Part shown: piece after piece, positions 8,380 through 18,254 of the stretch | How positions within the stretch are numbered: position 1 is the first letter of the stretch | Layout of the letters: the number at the start of each line of letters is the position of its first letter | The notes under the pieces: model-generated | Database searches by the model: none | Seen by the model: the letters and a program-made list of their open reading frames with translations, nothing else | Told to the model about the DNA's origin: nothing | Program-made: the position numbers and the translations under genes | Source of the DNA: Pseudomonas lutea | Lineage (GTDB): Bacteria; Pseudomonadota; Gammaproteobacteria; Pseudomonadales; Pseudomonadaceae | Assembly (NCBI RefSeq): GCF_000759445.1 | Contig: NZ_JRMB01000002.1 | Coordinates: forward strand, 1,488,001-1,552,000 | Direction of reading: 5' to 3' | DNA: 64,000 nt

Positions 8380-8796
8380 TCACTTCACCAGAGGCAGGTT
8401 GTCGCCGCGCCACGACGAAATACCGCCGGACAGCTTGGCGGCGTTGAAGCCCGACTTCAGCAGCTCCCGGGCGGTATGGCCGGCGTGCTGGCCAGCGGCA
8501 TCGACGATGATCAGGGTCTTGGGCTTGAATTTTTCCAGCTCCGCAGTGCGGGTCAGGATTTTGTCCTGAGGGAAATTCACGGAGCCCACGATGTGGCCTG
8601 AGGTGAATTCCTTCTTGGCGCGCACATCGATGACAACGGCTTCATCGCGGTTGACCAGAGCAGTCAGTTCGCCAGTGCTCAGGCTGCGGCCGCCTTTGCT
8701 AAGCTCCGTTGCGATCAGCAGGCCCAGCAAGATGACGAAAGCACCCGTCAGCAAATAGTGGTTCGTGGCAAATTCAATCAGGTGAGCAACCATCAT
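8380..8796 (-). CDS. Membrane-anchored rhodanese-like protein lacking the catalytic cysteine
   Basis: 138 residues. An N-terminal membrane segment (about 13-30, LLTGAFVILLGLLIATEL) is followed by one rhodanese fold: VVIDVRAKKEFTSGHIVGSVNFP near 54-75, and GGISSWRGDNLPL at the end. Where active rhodaneses have Cys-x-x-Gly, this protein reads Asp-Ala-Ala-Gly (codon GAT on the minus strand near 8509), and the protein contains no cysteine at all. Sulfur transfer by the usual persulfide is therefore not expected; a binding or scaffold role is inferred. Conserved neighbour of grxC and secB. Confidence 0.9.
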   Translation of the reverse strand: MMVAHLIEFATNHYLLTGAFVILLGLLIATELSKGGRSLSTGELTALVNRDEAVVIDVRAKKEFTSGHIVGSVNFPQDKILTRTAELEKFKPKTLIIVDAAGQHAGHTARELLKSGFNAAKLSGGISSWRGDNLPLVK

Positions 8797-8954
8797 CAGG
8801 TTCCAGGGCGTTAAAATGTCGGCCAGTATACACAGCCCCCAAGGTGGGCCAAAGCCCGTACGGCAGTGACGCCGTTTAGCTTGTGGCTGATTTGAACTTG
8901 TCCCTAAACTGTCGATCTTTTTTCTACTTCACCTATTAGCCAAGAGTGGGATTC

Positions 8955-10490
8955 ATGACTACCACGCCTAAACCTTTGGTTCTGATCATCCTGGACGGCT
9001 TCGGTCACAGCGACAGCCACCACGGCAATGCCGTCTACGCCGCGAAGATGCCGGTCTTCGATCGCTTGTACCAGACGATGCCGAACGGCCTGATCTCCGG
9101 GTCGGGCATGGATGTCGGTCTGCCGGACGGGCAGATGGGCAATTCTGAAGTCGGCCACATGAACCTAGGCGCCGGGCGCGTGGTGTATCAGGACTTCACG
9201 CGGGTCACCAAAGCCATCCGCGACGGCGAGTTCTTCGAAAACCCCAACATCTGTAAAGCAGTGGATCAGGCAGTAAGCATGGGCAAAGCCGTGCATATCC
9301 TCGGCTTGCTGTCAGACGGCGGCGTCCACAGCCATGACGACCACCTGGTAGCGATGGTCGAACTGGCGGCAAAACGCGGCGCCGACAAGATTTACCTGCA
9401 CGCCTTCCTCGATGGCCGTGACACGCCACCACGCAGCGCTCATCAGTACCTGGCCACCATGGAAGCGACGTACGCGCGCCTTGGCAAAGGCCGCACGGCT
9501 TCGGTCATTGGCCGCTACTTCGCCATGGACCGCGACAATCGCTGGGACCGAGTTGAGTCCGCCTACAACCTGATTGTGGACGGCACTTCGGAATTCCACG
9601 CAGACACCGCCAAAGCTGCGCTGGACGCGGCTTACGAGCGTGGTGAAAACGACGAATTCGTCAAGGCCACCAGCATCGGCGCGCCGGTGACTGTAGAGGA
9701 CGGCGATGCGGTCGTGTTCATGAACTTCCGCTCCGACCGTGCCCGCGAACTGACCCGCGTGTTCGTCGAAGACGATTTCGCCGACTTCGCGCGTCGTCGT
9801 CAGGCCCGACTGGCCGGCTTCGTCACGCTGACCAAGTACGCAGCCAACATCGACGCCCCGGCGGCCTTCGAAAAAGGCGGCCTGCACAACGTGCTGGGCG
9901 AGTACCTGGCGAATAACGGCAAAACCCAACTGCGCATTGCCGAGACCGAGAAATACGCCCACGTGACGTTTTTCTTCTCGGGTGGCCGTGAAGAGCCGTT
10001 CCCCGGCGAAGAACGCATCCTGATCCCTTCCCCAAAAGTGGCGACTTACGACCTGCAGCCCGAAATGAGCGCACCGGAAGTCACCGACAGAATCGTCGAT
10101 GCCATTGAGAACCAGCGCTACGACGTGATCGTCGTGAACTACGCCAACGGCGACATGGTGGGCCATAGCGGGATCATGGAAGCCGCCGTCAAGGCGGTGG
10201 AATGCCTGGACGTGTGCGTCGGTCGCATCACTCAGGCGCTGGAAAAAGTCGGCGGCGAAGCGCTGATCACTGCCGACCACGGTAACGTCGAGCAAATGAC
10301 CAACGAGCAGACTCACCAGCCGCACACCGCGCATACCACCGAACCGGTACCGTTCGTCTACGTGGGCAAGCGTGCGTTCAAGGTGCGTGAAGGCGGCGTG
10401 CTGGCGGATGTCGCGCCGACGATGCTCATGCTGCTCGGCATGGACATCCCCAACGAGATGACCGGCACGCCGATTCTGGTCGCCGAGTAA
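8955..10490 (+). CDS. gpmI: 2,3-bisphosphoglycerate-independent phosphoglycerate mutase
   Basis: 511 residues, interconverts 3- and 2-phosphoglycerate in glycolysis with two Mn(II). The alkaline-phosphatase fold starts at [13 protein letters not shown] (first metal Asp) and the phosphorylated Ser is S64 in [10 protein letters not shown]. Later metal ligands are in [10 protein letters not shown] and [11 protein letters not shown]. Start at 8955 ([10 protein letters not shown]) follows the purine-rich AAGAGTGGG; a GTG at 8946 would add three residues. It diverges from the rhodanese-grxC-secB operon. A strong terminator at 10499 separates it from the next gene. Confidence 0.96.
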   Translation: MTTTPKPLVLIILDGFGHSDSHHGNAVYAAKMPVFDRLYQTMPNGLISGSGMDVGLPDGQMGNSEVGHMNLGAGRVVYQDFTRVTKAIRDGEFFENPNICKAVDQAVSMGKAVHILGLLSDGGVHSHDDHLVAMVELAAKRGADKIYLHAFLDGRDTPPRSAHQYLATMEATYARLGKGRTASVIGRYFAMDRDNRWDRVESAYNLIVDGTSEFHADTAKAALDAAYERGENDEFVKATSIGAPVTVEDGDAVVFMNFRSDRARELTRVFVEDDFADFARRRQARLAGFVTLTKYAANIDAPAAFEKGGLHNVLGEYLANNGKTQLRIAETEKYAHVTFFFSGGREEPFPGEERILIPSPKVATYDLQPEMSAPEVTDRIVDAIENQRYDVIVVNYANGDMVGHSGIMEAAVKAVECLDVCVGRITQALEKVGGEALITADHGNVEQMTNEQTHQPHTAHTTEPVPFVYVGKRAFKVREGGVLADVAPTMLMLLGMDIPNEMTGTPILVAE

Positions 10491-10498
10491 GCCCTTGA

Positions 10499-10531
10499 AC
10501 CGGCCCGCCAGTCGCTGGCGGGCCGGTTTTG
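10499..10531. terminator. Rho-independent terminator after gpmI
   Basis: ACCGGCCCGCCA / TGGCGGGCCGGT stem of 12 pairs with a 5-base loop, followed by TTTT; lies 9 bases after the gpmI stop. Confidence 0.9.
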
Positions 10532-10627
10532 TATGAAATGTCTGACGGCCACGTCGTCCGAGCGTTTTTTTTGCAGCCATCGCCGGGCATACTAGGCCGG
10601 TCTTCACTCCTGGTATCGCCCAACCTC

Positions 10628-11950
10628 ATGCTTCGCGCCCTGATCACCCTCGCTTTGATTTGTCTGCTCAATCCGGCGTTCGCCGACGATGATCGCGCAC
10701 AAACGCAGAAACAGCTCGATGCCACGCGTCAGGACATCACCGAACTCAAAAAAGCGCTGAGCCAGTTGCAGGAAGAAAAATCCGGCGTCCAGAAAGACCT
10801 GCGTTCCACTGAAACGCAAATGGGCAAGCTGGAAAAGCAGGTGGAGGCCCTGCAAAAGGAACTAAAAAAGAGTGAAAGCGAGCTGCAACGGCTCGATCAG
10901 GAGAAAAAAAAACTCCAGAGCGCGCGCGTTGAACAGCAAAGGCTGATCGCAATTCAGGCTCGCGCCGCCTATCAGAGCGGCCGCCAGGAATACCTCAAGC
11001 TGTTGCTCAATCAGCAGAACCCCGAAAAATTCGCTCGCACCCTCACCTATTACGACTACCTGAGCCAGGCCCGCCTGGAGCAGTTGCGCAACTTCAATGA
11101 AACCCTGCGCCAGCTGGCAGGCGTGGAAAAAGACATCGACCTGCAACAGGCGCAACTGCTGGTACAGAAGAGCTCGCTGGATGATCAGAAGGCCCAACTC
11201 GACACCGTTCGCCAGGAACGTCAAGTGGCGCTGGCCAAGCTGAACCAGGACTACAAGGCCCGCGACCAGAAACTGCAATCGCGACAGCAGGATCAGGCTG
11301 ACCTGACCAAAGTCCTCAAAACCATTGAAGAAACCCTCGCCCGACAGGCGCGCGAAGCCGAAGAAGCGCGTCAAAAGGCGCTGCTGGCTCAGCAGGAAGC
11401 CGAAAAACGCCAGCGCGAGCAGGAAGCGCTGGCAAAAAACCGCGCTAAAGACGATGCAAAGGACGACAGCGCTGACGCGCCGCGCCGTCCCGCCAAGGCG
11501 CCCGGCACCATGGTTTCCAGCACCGGTCAGTCGTACGGCGGACCCTTTGAGCAGGCCAGGGGAAAACTTCCATGGCCTGTCGATGGTCGATTGTTGGCGC
11601 GATTTGGCGAAAGCCGTGGCGACGACGAAAGAACCAAGTGGGATGGCGTGATGATCAGTGCTGCTGCAGGCAGCCAGGTGCGAGCGGTGCACGGCGGTCG
11701 GGTGGTCTTCGCCGACTGGTTGCGCGGCGCCGGGCTTCTGGTCATTCTCGACCACGGCAATGGTTATTTGAGTCTGTACGGTCACAACCAAAGCCTGCTG
11801 AAAGAGGCCGGTGACGTCGTAAAAGCCGGAGATGCGATCTCCACTGTCGGTAACAGTGGTGGTGGTCAGGACACTCCGGCGTTGTATTTCGCTATTCGTC
11901 AGCAGGGTCGCCCCAGTGATCCGGCCCAATGGTGTCGCACTCAAGGATAA
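10628..11950 (+). CDS. envC: EnvC-like murein hydrolase activator (coiled coil plus degenerate M23)
   Basis: 440 residues from ATG 10628; the frame is open 33 codons earlier but only this start gives a signal peptide (MLRALITLALICLLNPAFA). Residues about 20-290 are long charged coiled coil with many Gln/Glu/Lys heptads. The C-terminal ~120 residues are a LytM/M23 domain (AVHGGRVVFADWLRGAGLLV, DHGNGYLSLYGHN). The zinc ligands are degenerate: the usual HxH near the end reads YFAIR. As in EnvC this suggests a non-catalytic periplasmic activator of amidases during septal splitting. ctpA follows 30 bases downstream and the three genes to 14114 look co-transcribed. Confidence 0.9.
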   Translation: MLRALITLALICLLNPAFADDDRAQTQKQLDATRQDITELKKALSQLQEEKSGVQKDLRSTETQMGKLEKQVEALQKELKKSESELQRLDQEKKKLQSARVEQQRLIAIQARAAYQSGRQEYLKLLLNQQNPEKFARTLTYYDYLSQARLEQLRNFNETLRQLAGVEKDIDLQQAQLLVQKSSLDDQKAQLDTVRQERQVALAKLNQDYKARDQKLQSRQQDQADLTKVLKTIEETLARQAREAEEARQKALLAQQEAEKRQREQEALAKNRAKDDAKDDSADAPRRPAKAPGTMVSSTGQSYGGPFEQARGKLPWPVDGRLLARFGESRGDDERTKWDGVMISAAAGSQVRAVHGGRVVFADWLRGAGLLVILDHGNGYLSLYGHNQSLLKEAGDVVKAGDAISTVGNSGGGQDTPALYFAIRQQGRPSDPAQWCRTQG

Positions 11951-11980
11951 GTCGACACCTCACTCAGGAGTTCGTAAGAC

Positions 11981-13312
11981 ATGCTGTTTTCGTCCCGCCT
12001 CACCTCGCTGGCCCTGACTATCGCCGTGATTATCGGCGCGCCTCTGGCCCAAGCTGCCGGTGCCGCCCCTGCTCCCGCGCCAACCGCTTCCTCGCCTGCC
12101 AGCGCCGCGAACGTCAAGGCGCCGCTGCCGCTCGACGAGCTGCGCACCTTCGCCGAGGTCATGGACCGGATCAAAGCCGCGTACGTTGAACCTGTGGACG
12201 ACAAGACCCTGCTGGAAAACGCCATCAAGGGCATGCTCAGCAACCTCGACCCGCACTCCGCTTATCTGGGCCCGGAAGACTTCCAGGAATTGCAGGAGAG
12301 CACCAGCGGCGAGTTTGGCGGGCTGGGCATCGAGGTCGGAGTCGAGGACGGTTTCGTCAAAGTCGTTTCGCCTATCGACGACACCCCTGCCTCCAAGGCA
12401 GGCATCGAGGCCGGTGACCTGATCGTCAAGATCAACGGCACGCCAACTCAGGGCCAGACGATGCAGGAAGCCGTGGACAAGATGCGCGGCAAGATCGGCG
12501 AGAAAATCACCCTTACGCTGGTGCGTGACGGCGGCAACCCGTTCGACGTGACGCTTGCGCGCGCGACCATTCAGGTCAAAAGCGTGAAAGCGCAGATGCT
12601 GGAGCCCGGTTACGGTTACATCCGCATCACTCAATTCCAGGTCAAGACTGGCGAAGAAGTCGGCAAGGCCCTGGCCAAGCTGCGCAAAGACAACGGCAAG
12701 AAGATGAGCGGCCTGATCCTGGACTTGCGCAACAACCCGGGCGGTGTGTTGCAGGCGGCGGTCGAAGTGGCTGACCACTTCCTCACCAAGGGCCTGATCG
12801 TCTACACCAAAGGCCGCATCGCCAACTCCGAGCTGCGCTTCTCGGCAGATCCGGCAGACGCCAGCGAAGGCGTACCGCTGGTGGTGCTGATCAACGGCGG
12901 CAGTGCCTCGGCTTCGGAAATCGTCGCCGGCGCGCTGCAAGATCAGAAGCGCGGCATTTTGATGGGGACTGATACGTTCGGCAAAGGCTCTGTGCAGACG
13001 GTTCTGCCACTGGCCAACGACCGCGCCTTGAAGATCACCACGGCGTTGTACTACACGCCAAACGGTCGCTCGATTCAGGCTCAGGGCATCAACCCGGACA
13101 TCGAAGTCAAACGCGCCAAGCTGACGGCTGAAGCCGATGGCGACAATTACAAAGAGGCTGATCTGCTCGGCCACCTGGGCAATGGCAACGGCGGTGCGGA
13201 CAAACCGACCACCAAGGCCAAGGCTGGCAAGGCGCGTCCGCAGGACGATGACTACCAGATGAACCAGGCCCTCAGCTTGCTCAAGGGATTGAGTGTCACG
13301 CGCGGCAATTGA
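11981..13312 (+). CDS. ctpA: Carboxyl-terminal processing protease (S41 family)
   Basis: 443 residues with a signal peptide (MLFSSRLTSLALTIAVIIGAPLAQA). An N-terminal helical region (LRTFAEVMDRIKAAYVEP) is followed by a PDZ domain (GLGIEVGVEDGFVKVVSPIDDTPA near 105) and the S41 core. The catalytic Ser is in GGSASASEIVAGALQD and the Lys in DTFGKGSVQ, about 25 residues later, as in CtpA/Prc. Periplasmic; family members degrade or trim cell-wall hydrolases and lipoproteins, fitting the upstream EnvC-like gene. C-terminal tail is Lys/Ala-rich and low complexity. Confidence 0.95.
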   Translation: MLFSSRLTSLALTIAVIIGAPLAQAAGAAPAPAPTASSPASAANVKAPLPLDELRTFAEVMDRIKAAYVEPVDDKTLLENAIKGMLSNLDPHSAYLGPEDFQELQESTSGEFGGLGIEVGVEDGFVKVVSPIDDTPASKAGIEAGDLIVKINGTPTQGQTMQEAVDKMRGKIGEKITLTLVRDGGNPFDVTLARATIQVKSVKAQMLEPGYGYIRITQFQVKTGEEVGKALAKLRKDNGKKMSGLILDLRNNPGGVLQAAVEVADHFLTKGLIVYTKGRIANSELRFSADPADASEGVPLVVLINGGSASASEIVAGALQDQKRGILMGTDTFGKGSVQTVLPLANDRALKITTALYYTPNGRSIQAQGINPDIEVKRAKLTAEADGDNYKEADLLGHLGNGNGGADKPTTKAKAGKARPQDDDYQMNQALSLLKGLSVTRGN

Positions 13313-13313
13313 T

Positions 13314-14114
13314 ATGCGCGTCTGGTTGACCGGGCTCATCTGGGCTCTAGTCGTCACCACCGGGGCTGCGCACGCCGCCCCGGTGGAATCCTCAGTGACG
13401 GGTGGCAAGGCGCCGAAGGTCGCTTACCTGAGCCTGATCATCGACGACCTCGGGCAAAGCCCTGATCGAGACAACCGCGCGCTGGCCCTGCCCGGCCCCG
13501 TGACGCTGGCGATCATGCCCGACACGCCTCACGCAACGGACTTTGCCCGTCAGGCGCACAAGGCCGGTAAAACCGTGATGCTGCACATGCCGATGGACCC
13601 GGCCACCGGACCCTATGCCTGGCACCCGGAACTGCCACTGCCCGAGCTCGAATCCCGTCTGAACGCAGCGCTGCTGAAAGTCCCCTACGCCGCTGGCATC
13701 AATAACCACATGGGCAGCCGCATGACGGCCGAGCCGGTGGCAATGGGCTGGCTGGTGGGCGAGTTGCAACGCCGTCATCTGTTTCTGGTCGACAGCCGTA
13801 CCAGCGCGAAAACTGTCGCGGCAGCCGAAGCCCAGAAGATCGGGCTGGCAAGTGTGTCCCGAGACGTCTTTCTGGATGATGAGCGCACTGCCGAAGCCAT
13901 CTCGGGTCAGCTGCAGACGGCGATCAAGCTGGCCCACAAGCAGGGTTCGGCCGTGATGATCGGCCACCCCTACCCCGTGACGATGGACGTGCTTGAGCGC
14001 GAGCTTCCCAAGCTCAAAGCCCAGGGCGTCGAGTGGATCGAACTGCGCCACATGATCAGCATTCGGGGTAATGAGGCCATGGCGGGCCATGGCAAGAATG
14101 GCGTTTATCGTTGA
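13314..14114 (+). CDS. Divergent polysaccharide deacetylase family protein
   Basis: 266 residues. Start at 13314, one base after the ctpA stop, gives signal peptide MRVWLTGLIWALVVTTGAAHA. The NodB-like barrel of the divergent polysaccharide deacetylase family (DUF610/YibQ type) shows in YLSLIIDDLGQSPDRDNRAL, VMLHMPMDP, GINNHMGSRMT and FLVDSRTSA. The family's location next to envC- and ctp-like genes is conserved in Pseudomonas and Vibrio by recalled gene order. The substrate is unknown; a periplasmic cell-envelope role is inferred. Confidence 0.9.
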   Translation: MRVWLTGLIWALVVTTGAAHAAPVESSVTGGKAPKVAYLSLIIDDLGQSPDRDNRALALPGPVTLAIMPDTPHATDFARQAHKAGKTVMLHMPMDPATGPYAWHPELPLPELESRLNAALLKVPYAAGINNHMGSRMTAEPVAMGWLVGELQRRHLFLVDSRTSAKTVAAAEAQKIGLASVSRDVFLDDERTAEAISGQLQTAIKLAHKQGSAVMIGHPYPVTMDVLERELPKLKAQGVEWIELRHMISIRGNEAMAGHGKNGVYR

Positions 14115-14593
14115 GCCTGTGACGGGCCGAGCGGAGCGGAGCGGAGCGGAGTACATCCTGAATTGCTGCGGCGCTGCCAGAATTTTTCGCGGGCAAGCGC
14201 GCTCCTACAGGTGAATCCAAAGATCGCGCCGGGCGCAAGGATTGATTGCGCAAGGGGGATCGTATTGATTGCGCCGGGTTAAGGCGACGATTGGGCGCCT
14301 CGGCGTACGGGTCATGAATCGCAGACGGCCGGTGTAGGCGCGCGCTTGCCCGCGAAGGCGGCAGTCCGGTCACTGAAGACTCCACGGATGGACTCGATTC
14401 ATCGCCTTCAATCAATGCCTGGCGCCGCGCCGTAATTCTGGCACCTCCATAACCATCCTGTTTCAGCGCGCCGATGCAAGGCATTCATTGGACTGCGCGC
14501 GCCCGTCCTCTATGGTGAGACTCGAACGGATGCAGCGCCCGAATGCAGTGGGAGTGCCTCAGCGACCCACACCTTTACGGAATCAAGGCGCTC
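14115..14593. repeat. Intergenic region with pentamer run and two inverted REP copies
   Basis: No gene. Right after the deacetylase stop there are four tandem GAGCG units (14129-14151). A REP of the subtype TGTAGGAGCGCGCTTGCCCG occurs inverted at 14187-14210 and in a variant direct copy at 14332-14356, forming a wide inverted pair with about 120 bases between. The rest shows nothing recognised. Confidence 0.65.
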
Positions 14594-16555
14594 ATGAATT
14601 CAACCACTGCTCCAAGCCCACGCGTGCTCGCCTATCGGCCCGAGATAGACGGGCTGCGTACGGTAGCCGTGCTCCCGGTGATCCTTTTTCACGCCGGGTT
14701 CATGTTTTTCTCGGGTGGCTTCGTCGGTGTCGATATCTTCTTTGTCATTTCGGGATACCTGATCACCTCGATCCTGGCGGCGGAGATAGCCCAGGGTCAC
14801 TTCTCGATTTTGAAGTTCTACGAGCGGCGCGCCCGTCGCATCCTGCCCGCGCTGTTTTTCGTGATCATCGCCACGCTGCCGTTTGCGCTGCTGTGGATGC
14901 TCGACAGCGATATCCAGAACCTGGGGCGCAGCATCATGTCGGTGGCGGTCTTTGCCTCCAACCTTTTCTTCTGGCGCAATACCGACTACTTCGACCCTGC
15001 CGCTGGCGAACAACCGCTGCTCCACACGTGGAGCCTGGCGGTGGAGGAGCAGTACTACATCTTCTTCCCGCTGTTCTTACTGCTGGCGTGGAAGCTGAAA
15101 AAACCCGGCCTGACGCTGTTCATTCTGGTCATTACCTGTGTTTCGCTCGCTTTGGCCGAATGGGGGGCGACGTACCATCCCGCCGTGAATTTCTACCTGT
15201 TGCCAACCCGGGCCTGGGAGCTGTTGGCCGGTTCACTCACGGCGATGGTGCTGTTTCGTCAGCCCGGCACGCCAGCAGCCCCCGACGGGTTTAGCCTGGT
15301 CAAAGCCGCCTTGGCAATTACCGGCGCGGGACTGGTGCTGTATTCGGTGTTCGGTTTTGATGAGACCACTCCCTTTCCGAGCCTGTACACGGTTGTCCCG
15401 GTGCTCGGTACGTGCCTGATCATCCTGTTCGCTTCGCCGCATTGTGTGACGGGCAAAGTGTTATCGCTCAAGCCGATGGTCTGGATCGGCCTGCTGTCCT
15501 ACAGCGCGTACCTGTGGCATCAGCCGCTCTTTGCCCTGTATCGCCTGTCGCCGTTGCAGCTCTCGAATCATGATCAGATCGTTTTTCCGATGTTGATTGT
15601 CGTGGTGTTCCTGCTCGCCTGGTTCAGCTGGAAATACATTGAGGCGCCCTTCCGCTATAAAAACCGTATTTCACAAAAAGGCGTTTTCCGCTGGGCCGTG
15701 GCGAGCATCGTGCTGTTGCTGGGCATCGGCGGGACACTCAACGCGGTCTACAAGCCGGTGGCTGACCCCATGGCCGTTCAGGTGCAGGACTGCGAAGGCT
15801 ATGACGCGAGAGGCTCGGAGCTGGCCTGCAAGAAGATCGGCACCGGGAGCAGACTGGTGGTCCTGTTCGGTGACTCCCACGTACTGCCGCTGGTCGACGC
15901 CTTCAGCGAGGACCCGGCCATGACGTACATGTTTGTTTCGATTCCCGGTTGCCCGCCGCTGGTCGGGCTAGAGCGCTACGACGGCATCGGCAACAGCTCC
16001 AACTGCGACAAGCCGGGACAGCTGGCGCACTACGCCCAGCAGATCGCCAGCCTGCAGCCGGAGAAGATCATCCTAGTGGGGCGCTGGACGCTGTACATGC
16101 ATGGCTGGCAGAAAAAGAACGTGCTGCAGAAAAAACATCATTTACTGCAACTGGAGACTGGCGAGACCGGGCTGACGCCTCAACAGGTTGTTGCCAGAGG
16201 CGTGGATGCCACGGTGGAGTTCTTTGGCCGCACCGCGCCGCAAAGCACGCTGTTCATTCTTGAGCAGGTGCCCGACATCCAGATGTTCGGGCATGTGAAG
16301 GCGGTTGTCAGCGCACTGGGAGACAGCGTTCCGCGCACCGCCATCGACGCCTGGGACGAGAGCGAGATGTCCATGCTGGCCGATGAGGCCAACGGCGGGG
16401 CGCTTCGGGTGATCAGGACCAAACAGTACTTTTGCAACGCGGCCAGCTGCGAGATCGGCAAAGACAAGCGCTTTTACTACCTGGACGACAACCATCTGAG
16501 CGCGTCGGGCGCCAAGCTGCTGAGCGAGCCGTTGAAGATGGCGATCAACCCATGA
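14594..16555 (+). CDS. OafA/YrhL-type acyltransferase with SGNH domain
   Basis: 653 residues. The N-terminal ~370 residues are an acyltransferase-3 membrane domain: YRPEIDGLRTVAVLPVILFHAG holds the family's RxxR-like and His region, and SGGFVGVDIFFVISGYLI follows. About ten hydrophobic spans are readable. The C-terminal domain is a periplasmic SGNH hydrolase fold: VVLFGDSHVLPLVDAF carries the GDSH block and YLDDNHLSASGAKLL the catalytic Asp-x-x-His. Such fusions O-acetylate surface polysaccharides. Start at 14594 rather than upstream ATGs because similarity begins shortly after. Stands alone between core genes, so the glycan target is not indicated. Confidence 0.9.
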   Translation: MNSTTAPSPRVLAYRPEIDGLRTVAVLPVILFHAGFMFFSGGFVGVDIFFVISGYLITSILAAEIAQGHFSILKFYERRARRILPALFFVIIATLPFALLWMLDSDIQNLGRSIMSVAVFASNLFFWRNTDYFDPAAGEQPLLHTWSLAVEEQYYIFFPLFLLLAWKLKKPGLTLFILVITCVSLALAEWGATYHPAVNFYLLPTRAWELLAGSLTAMVLFRQPGTPAAPDGFSLVKAALAITGAGLVLYSVFGFDETTPFPSLYTVVPVLGTCLIILFASPHCVTGKVLSLKPMVWIGLLSYSAYLWHQPLFALYRLSPLQLSNHDQIVFPMLIVVVFLLAWFSWKYIEAPFRYKNRISQKGVFRWAVASIVLLLGIGGTLNAVYKPVADPMAVQVQDCEGYDARGSELACKKIGTGSRLVVLFGDSHVLPLVDAFSEDPAMTYMFVSIPGCPPLVGLERYDGIGNSSNCDKPGQLAHYAQQIASLQPEKIILVGRWTLYMHGWQKKNVLQKKHHLLQLETGETGLTPQQVVARGVDATVEFFGRTAPQSTLFILEQVPDIQMFGHVKAVVSALGDSVPRTAIDAWDESEMSMLADEANGGALRVIRTKQYFCNAASCEIGKDKRFYYLDDNHLSASGAKLLSEPLKMAINP

Positions 16556-16562
16556 ATTGCGC

Positions 16563-17318
16563 CTATAGAAACTCGGCAAAAATGGAATCGACGACGCCCT
16601 CCTTGCGCAGTTGATCCAGCGCGCCCTGCAGTCGGGCGACTACGGCGTCGGGGGTGTCTTTGTTCAGCGCCAGGAACAGCTCGGCGCTGTTGAAGCGCAG
16701 CACGGTTTTCAATCCGGTGATGCCTTCCTGCCGGGCCAGATAACGCCCTGCCGGGTCGCCCGTGGCCCAGAGATCGAGCTGACCATCGACAAGCTTCCTG
16801 GCGTTGTCCTTGTCGCTGAGCACCGTGACAGGCTTCATGCCCTGACGCGCCAGTTCCACGGCGATGGCATCGCCTTTGTAGGCACCAATTCGATAAGGTC
16901 GGGCGGCCTCCAGTGAACTTAGCTCAATAGGGCTGTCAGCACGCGCCAGCAAAACCCAGTCGTCCGGACCGATCGGGCCGACCCATTTGAAGCGTTTTTC
17001 GCGCTCGGGCAATCGCGCGGTCACGAAGACGCCGTAACCGGGATTTTCCAGCGCCAGTTTGTAGATGCGCTCCCACGGGAAACGCAGGGTCATGCTGTAG
17101 CCAACACCGGCGCGCTTGAAGGTCTCGCGCACCACCTCCGCGGCGATGCCCTTGATGTTGGCTTCCTGGGCGAAGTTCTTGCCGTCGGCGGCCATGTTGT
17201 ACGGGGGGAAGTTTTCGGTCAGCAGGACCATCGAATAAGCCGGTGAATCGTCGGCACGGGCCGCGCCCGAGAGCAGCGTCACGGCGCTGATCAGCGCAAG
17301 AAAAACACCTTTGAACAT
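16563..17318 (-). CDS. Periplasmic amino-acid-type substrate-binding protein
   Basis: 251 residues from ATG 17318 (signal peptide MFKGVFLALISAVTLLSGAARA); the frame is open 18 codons earlier. Fold of the bacterial extracellular solute-binding family 3: YSMVLLTENFPPYNM at the mature start, IAAEVVRETFKRAGVGYSM near 55, WVGPIGPDDWVLLARADS near 105, and a closing LRKEGVVDSIFAEF. The FP(W)ER(I)YK motif is typical of a Pseudomonas subgroup with no transport partners, as here. Possibly a sensor or orphan binding protein. Ligand unknown. It converges with the acyltransferase gene seven bases away. Confidence 0.85.
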   Translation of the reverse strand: MFKGVFLALISAVTLLSGAARADDSPAYSMVLLTENFPPYNMAADGKNFAQEANIKGIAAEVVRETFKRAGVGYSMTLRFPWERIYKLALENPGYGVFVTARLPEREKRFKWVGPIGPDDWVLLARADSPIELSSLEAARPYRIGAYKGDAIAVELARQGMKPVTVLSDKDNARKLVDGQLDLWATGDPAGRYLARQEGITGLKTVLRFNSAELFLALNKDTPDAVVARLQGALDQLRKEGVVDSIFAEFL

Positions 17319-17399
17319 ATCCCTGGCACCCGATCCTGACGACCGCAAGAGAGTGCCGCTAACCCGCGGCAAAGTCTAGTTCGCGGTCGTCATGGCCGG

Positions 17400-18170
17400 T
17401 CAGCGAACCACAATCCCCTGCTTGGCCATGTAGGCCTTGGCTTCGGGCACGGTGTATTCGCCAAAATGGAAAATGCTCGCCGCCAGCACAGCGCTGGCAT
17501 GTCCCTGCAGCACGCCGGCGGCCAGGTGCTCAAGGTTGCCGACGCCGCCCGACGCGATCACCGGAATGCCGAGTGCATCGCTGATGGCGCGGGTGACGCC
17601 CAGATCGAAGCCGTTCTTCATGCCGTCCTGATCCATGCTGGTCAGCAGAATTTCGCCAGCGCCCAGGTCTTCCATCTTTTTGGCCCACATGACGGCGTCC
17701 AGCCCTGTCGGCTTGCGACCGCCGTGAGTGAATATCTCCCAGCGCGGCTCTTCACCGGGCAGCGAAACCTTCTTGGCATCAATGGCCACGACGATGCACT
17801 GGGAGCCGAATCGCGCAGCGGCTTCGCCGACAAACTCGGGATTGAACACGGCAGCGGTGTTGATCGACACCTTATCGGCGCCGGCATTGAGCAGATTGCG
17901 GATGTCCTGCACCGTGCGCACGCCGCCACCGACAGTCAGCGGAATGAACACCTGACTGGCCATGCGCTCAACGGTATGCAGGGTAGTGTCTCGGCCGTCG
18001 ACACTGGCCGTGATGTCCAGAAAGGTAATCTCGTCGGCGCCCTGCTCGTCATAGCGACGGGCAATTTCCACCGGATCGCCGGCGTCGCGGATGTTCTCGA
18101 ACTTCACGCCTTTGACTACGCGGCCGTTGTCGACGTCAAGGCAAGGGATGATGCGTTTGGCGAGGGCCAT
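17400..18170 (-). CDS. hisF: Imidazole glycerol phosphate synthase cyclase subunit HisF
   Basis: 256 residues, (beta/alpha)8 barrel forming IGP and AICAR from PRFAR with ammonia from HisH. N-terminus [21 protein letters not shown] carries the catalytic Asp11; the second, Asp near 130, is in [20 protein letters not shown] and [11 protein letters not shown] are the phosphate-binding loops. Leftward and last of the group hisB-hisH-DUF2164-hisA-hisF; an 84-base gap with GCTGCAAG-type repeats separates it from hisA. Confidence 0.97.
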   Translation of the reverse strand: MALAKRIIPCLDVDNGRVVKGVKFENIRDAGDPVEIARRYDEQGADEITFLDITASVDGRDTTLHTVERMASQVFIPLTVGGGVRTVQDIRNLLNAGADKVSINTAAVFNPEFVGEAAARFGSQCIVVAIDAKKVSLPGEEPRWEIFTHGGRKPTGLDAVMWAKKMEDLGAGEILLTSMDQDGMKNGFDLGVTRAISDALGIPVIASGGVGNLEHLAAGVLQGHASAVLAASIFHFGEYTVPEAKAYMAKQGIVVR

Positions 18171-18254
18171 GGTTAGTCCTTAGGTTGCAAGCTTCAAGCT
18201 TTAAGCTGCAAGTAGAAGCGGATCGAGGTCAGCTTCTGACTTGCAGCCTGCAGC

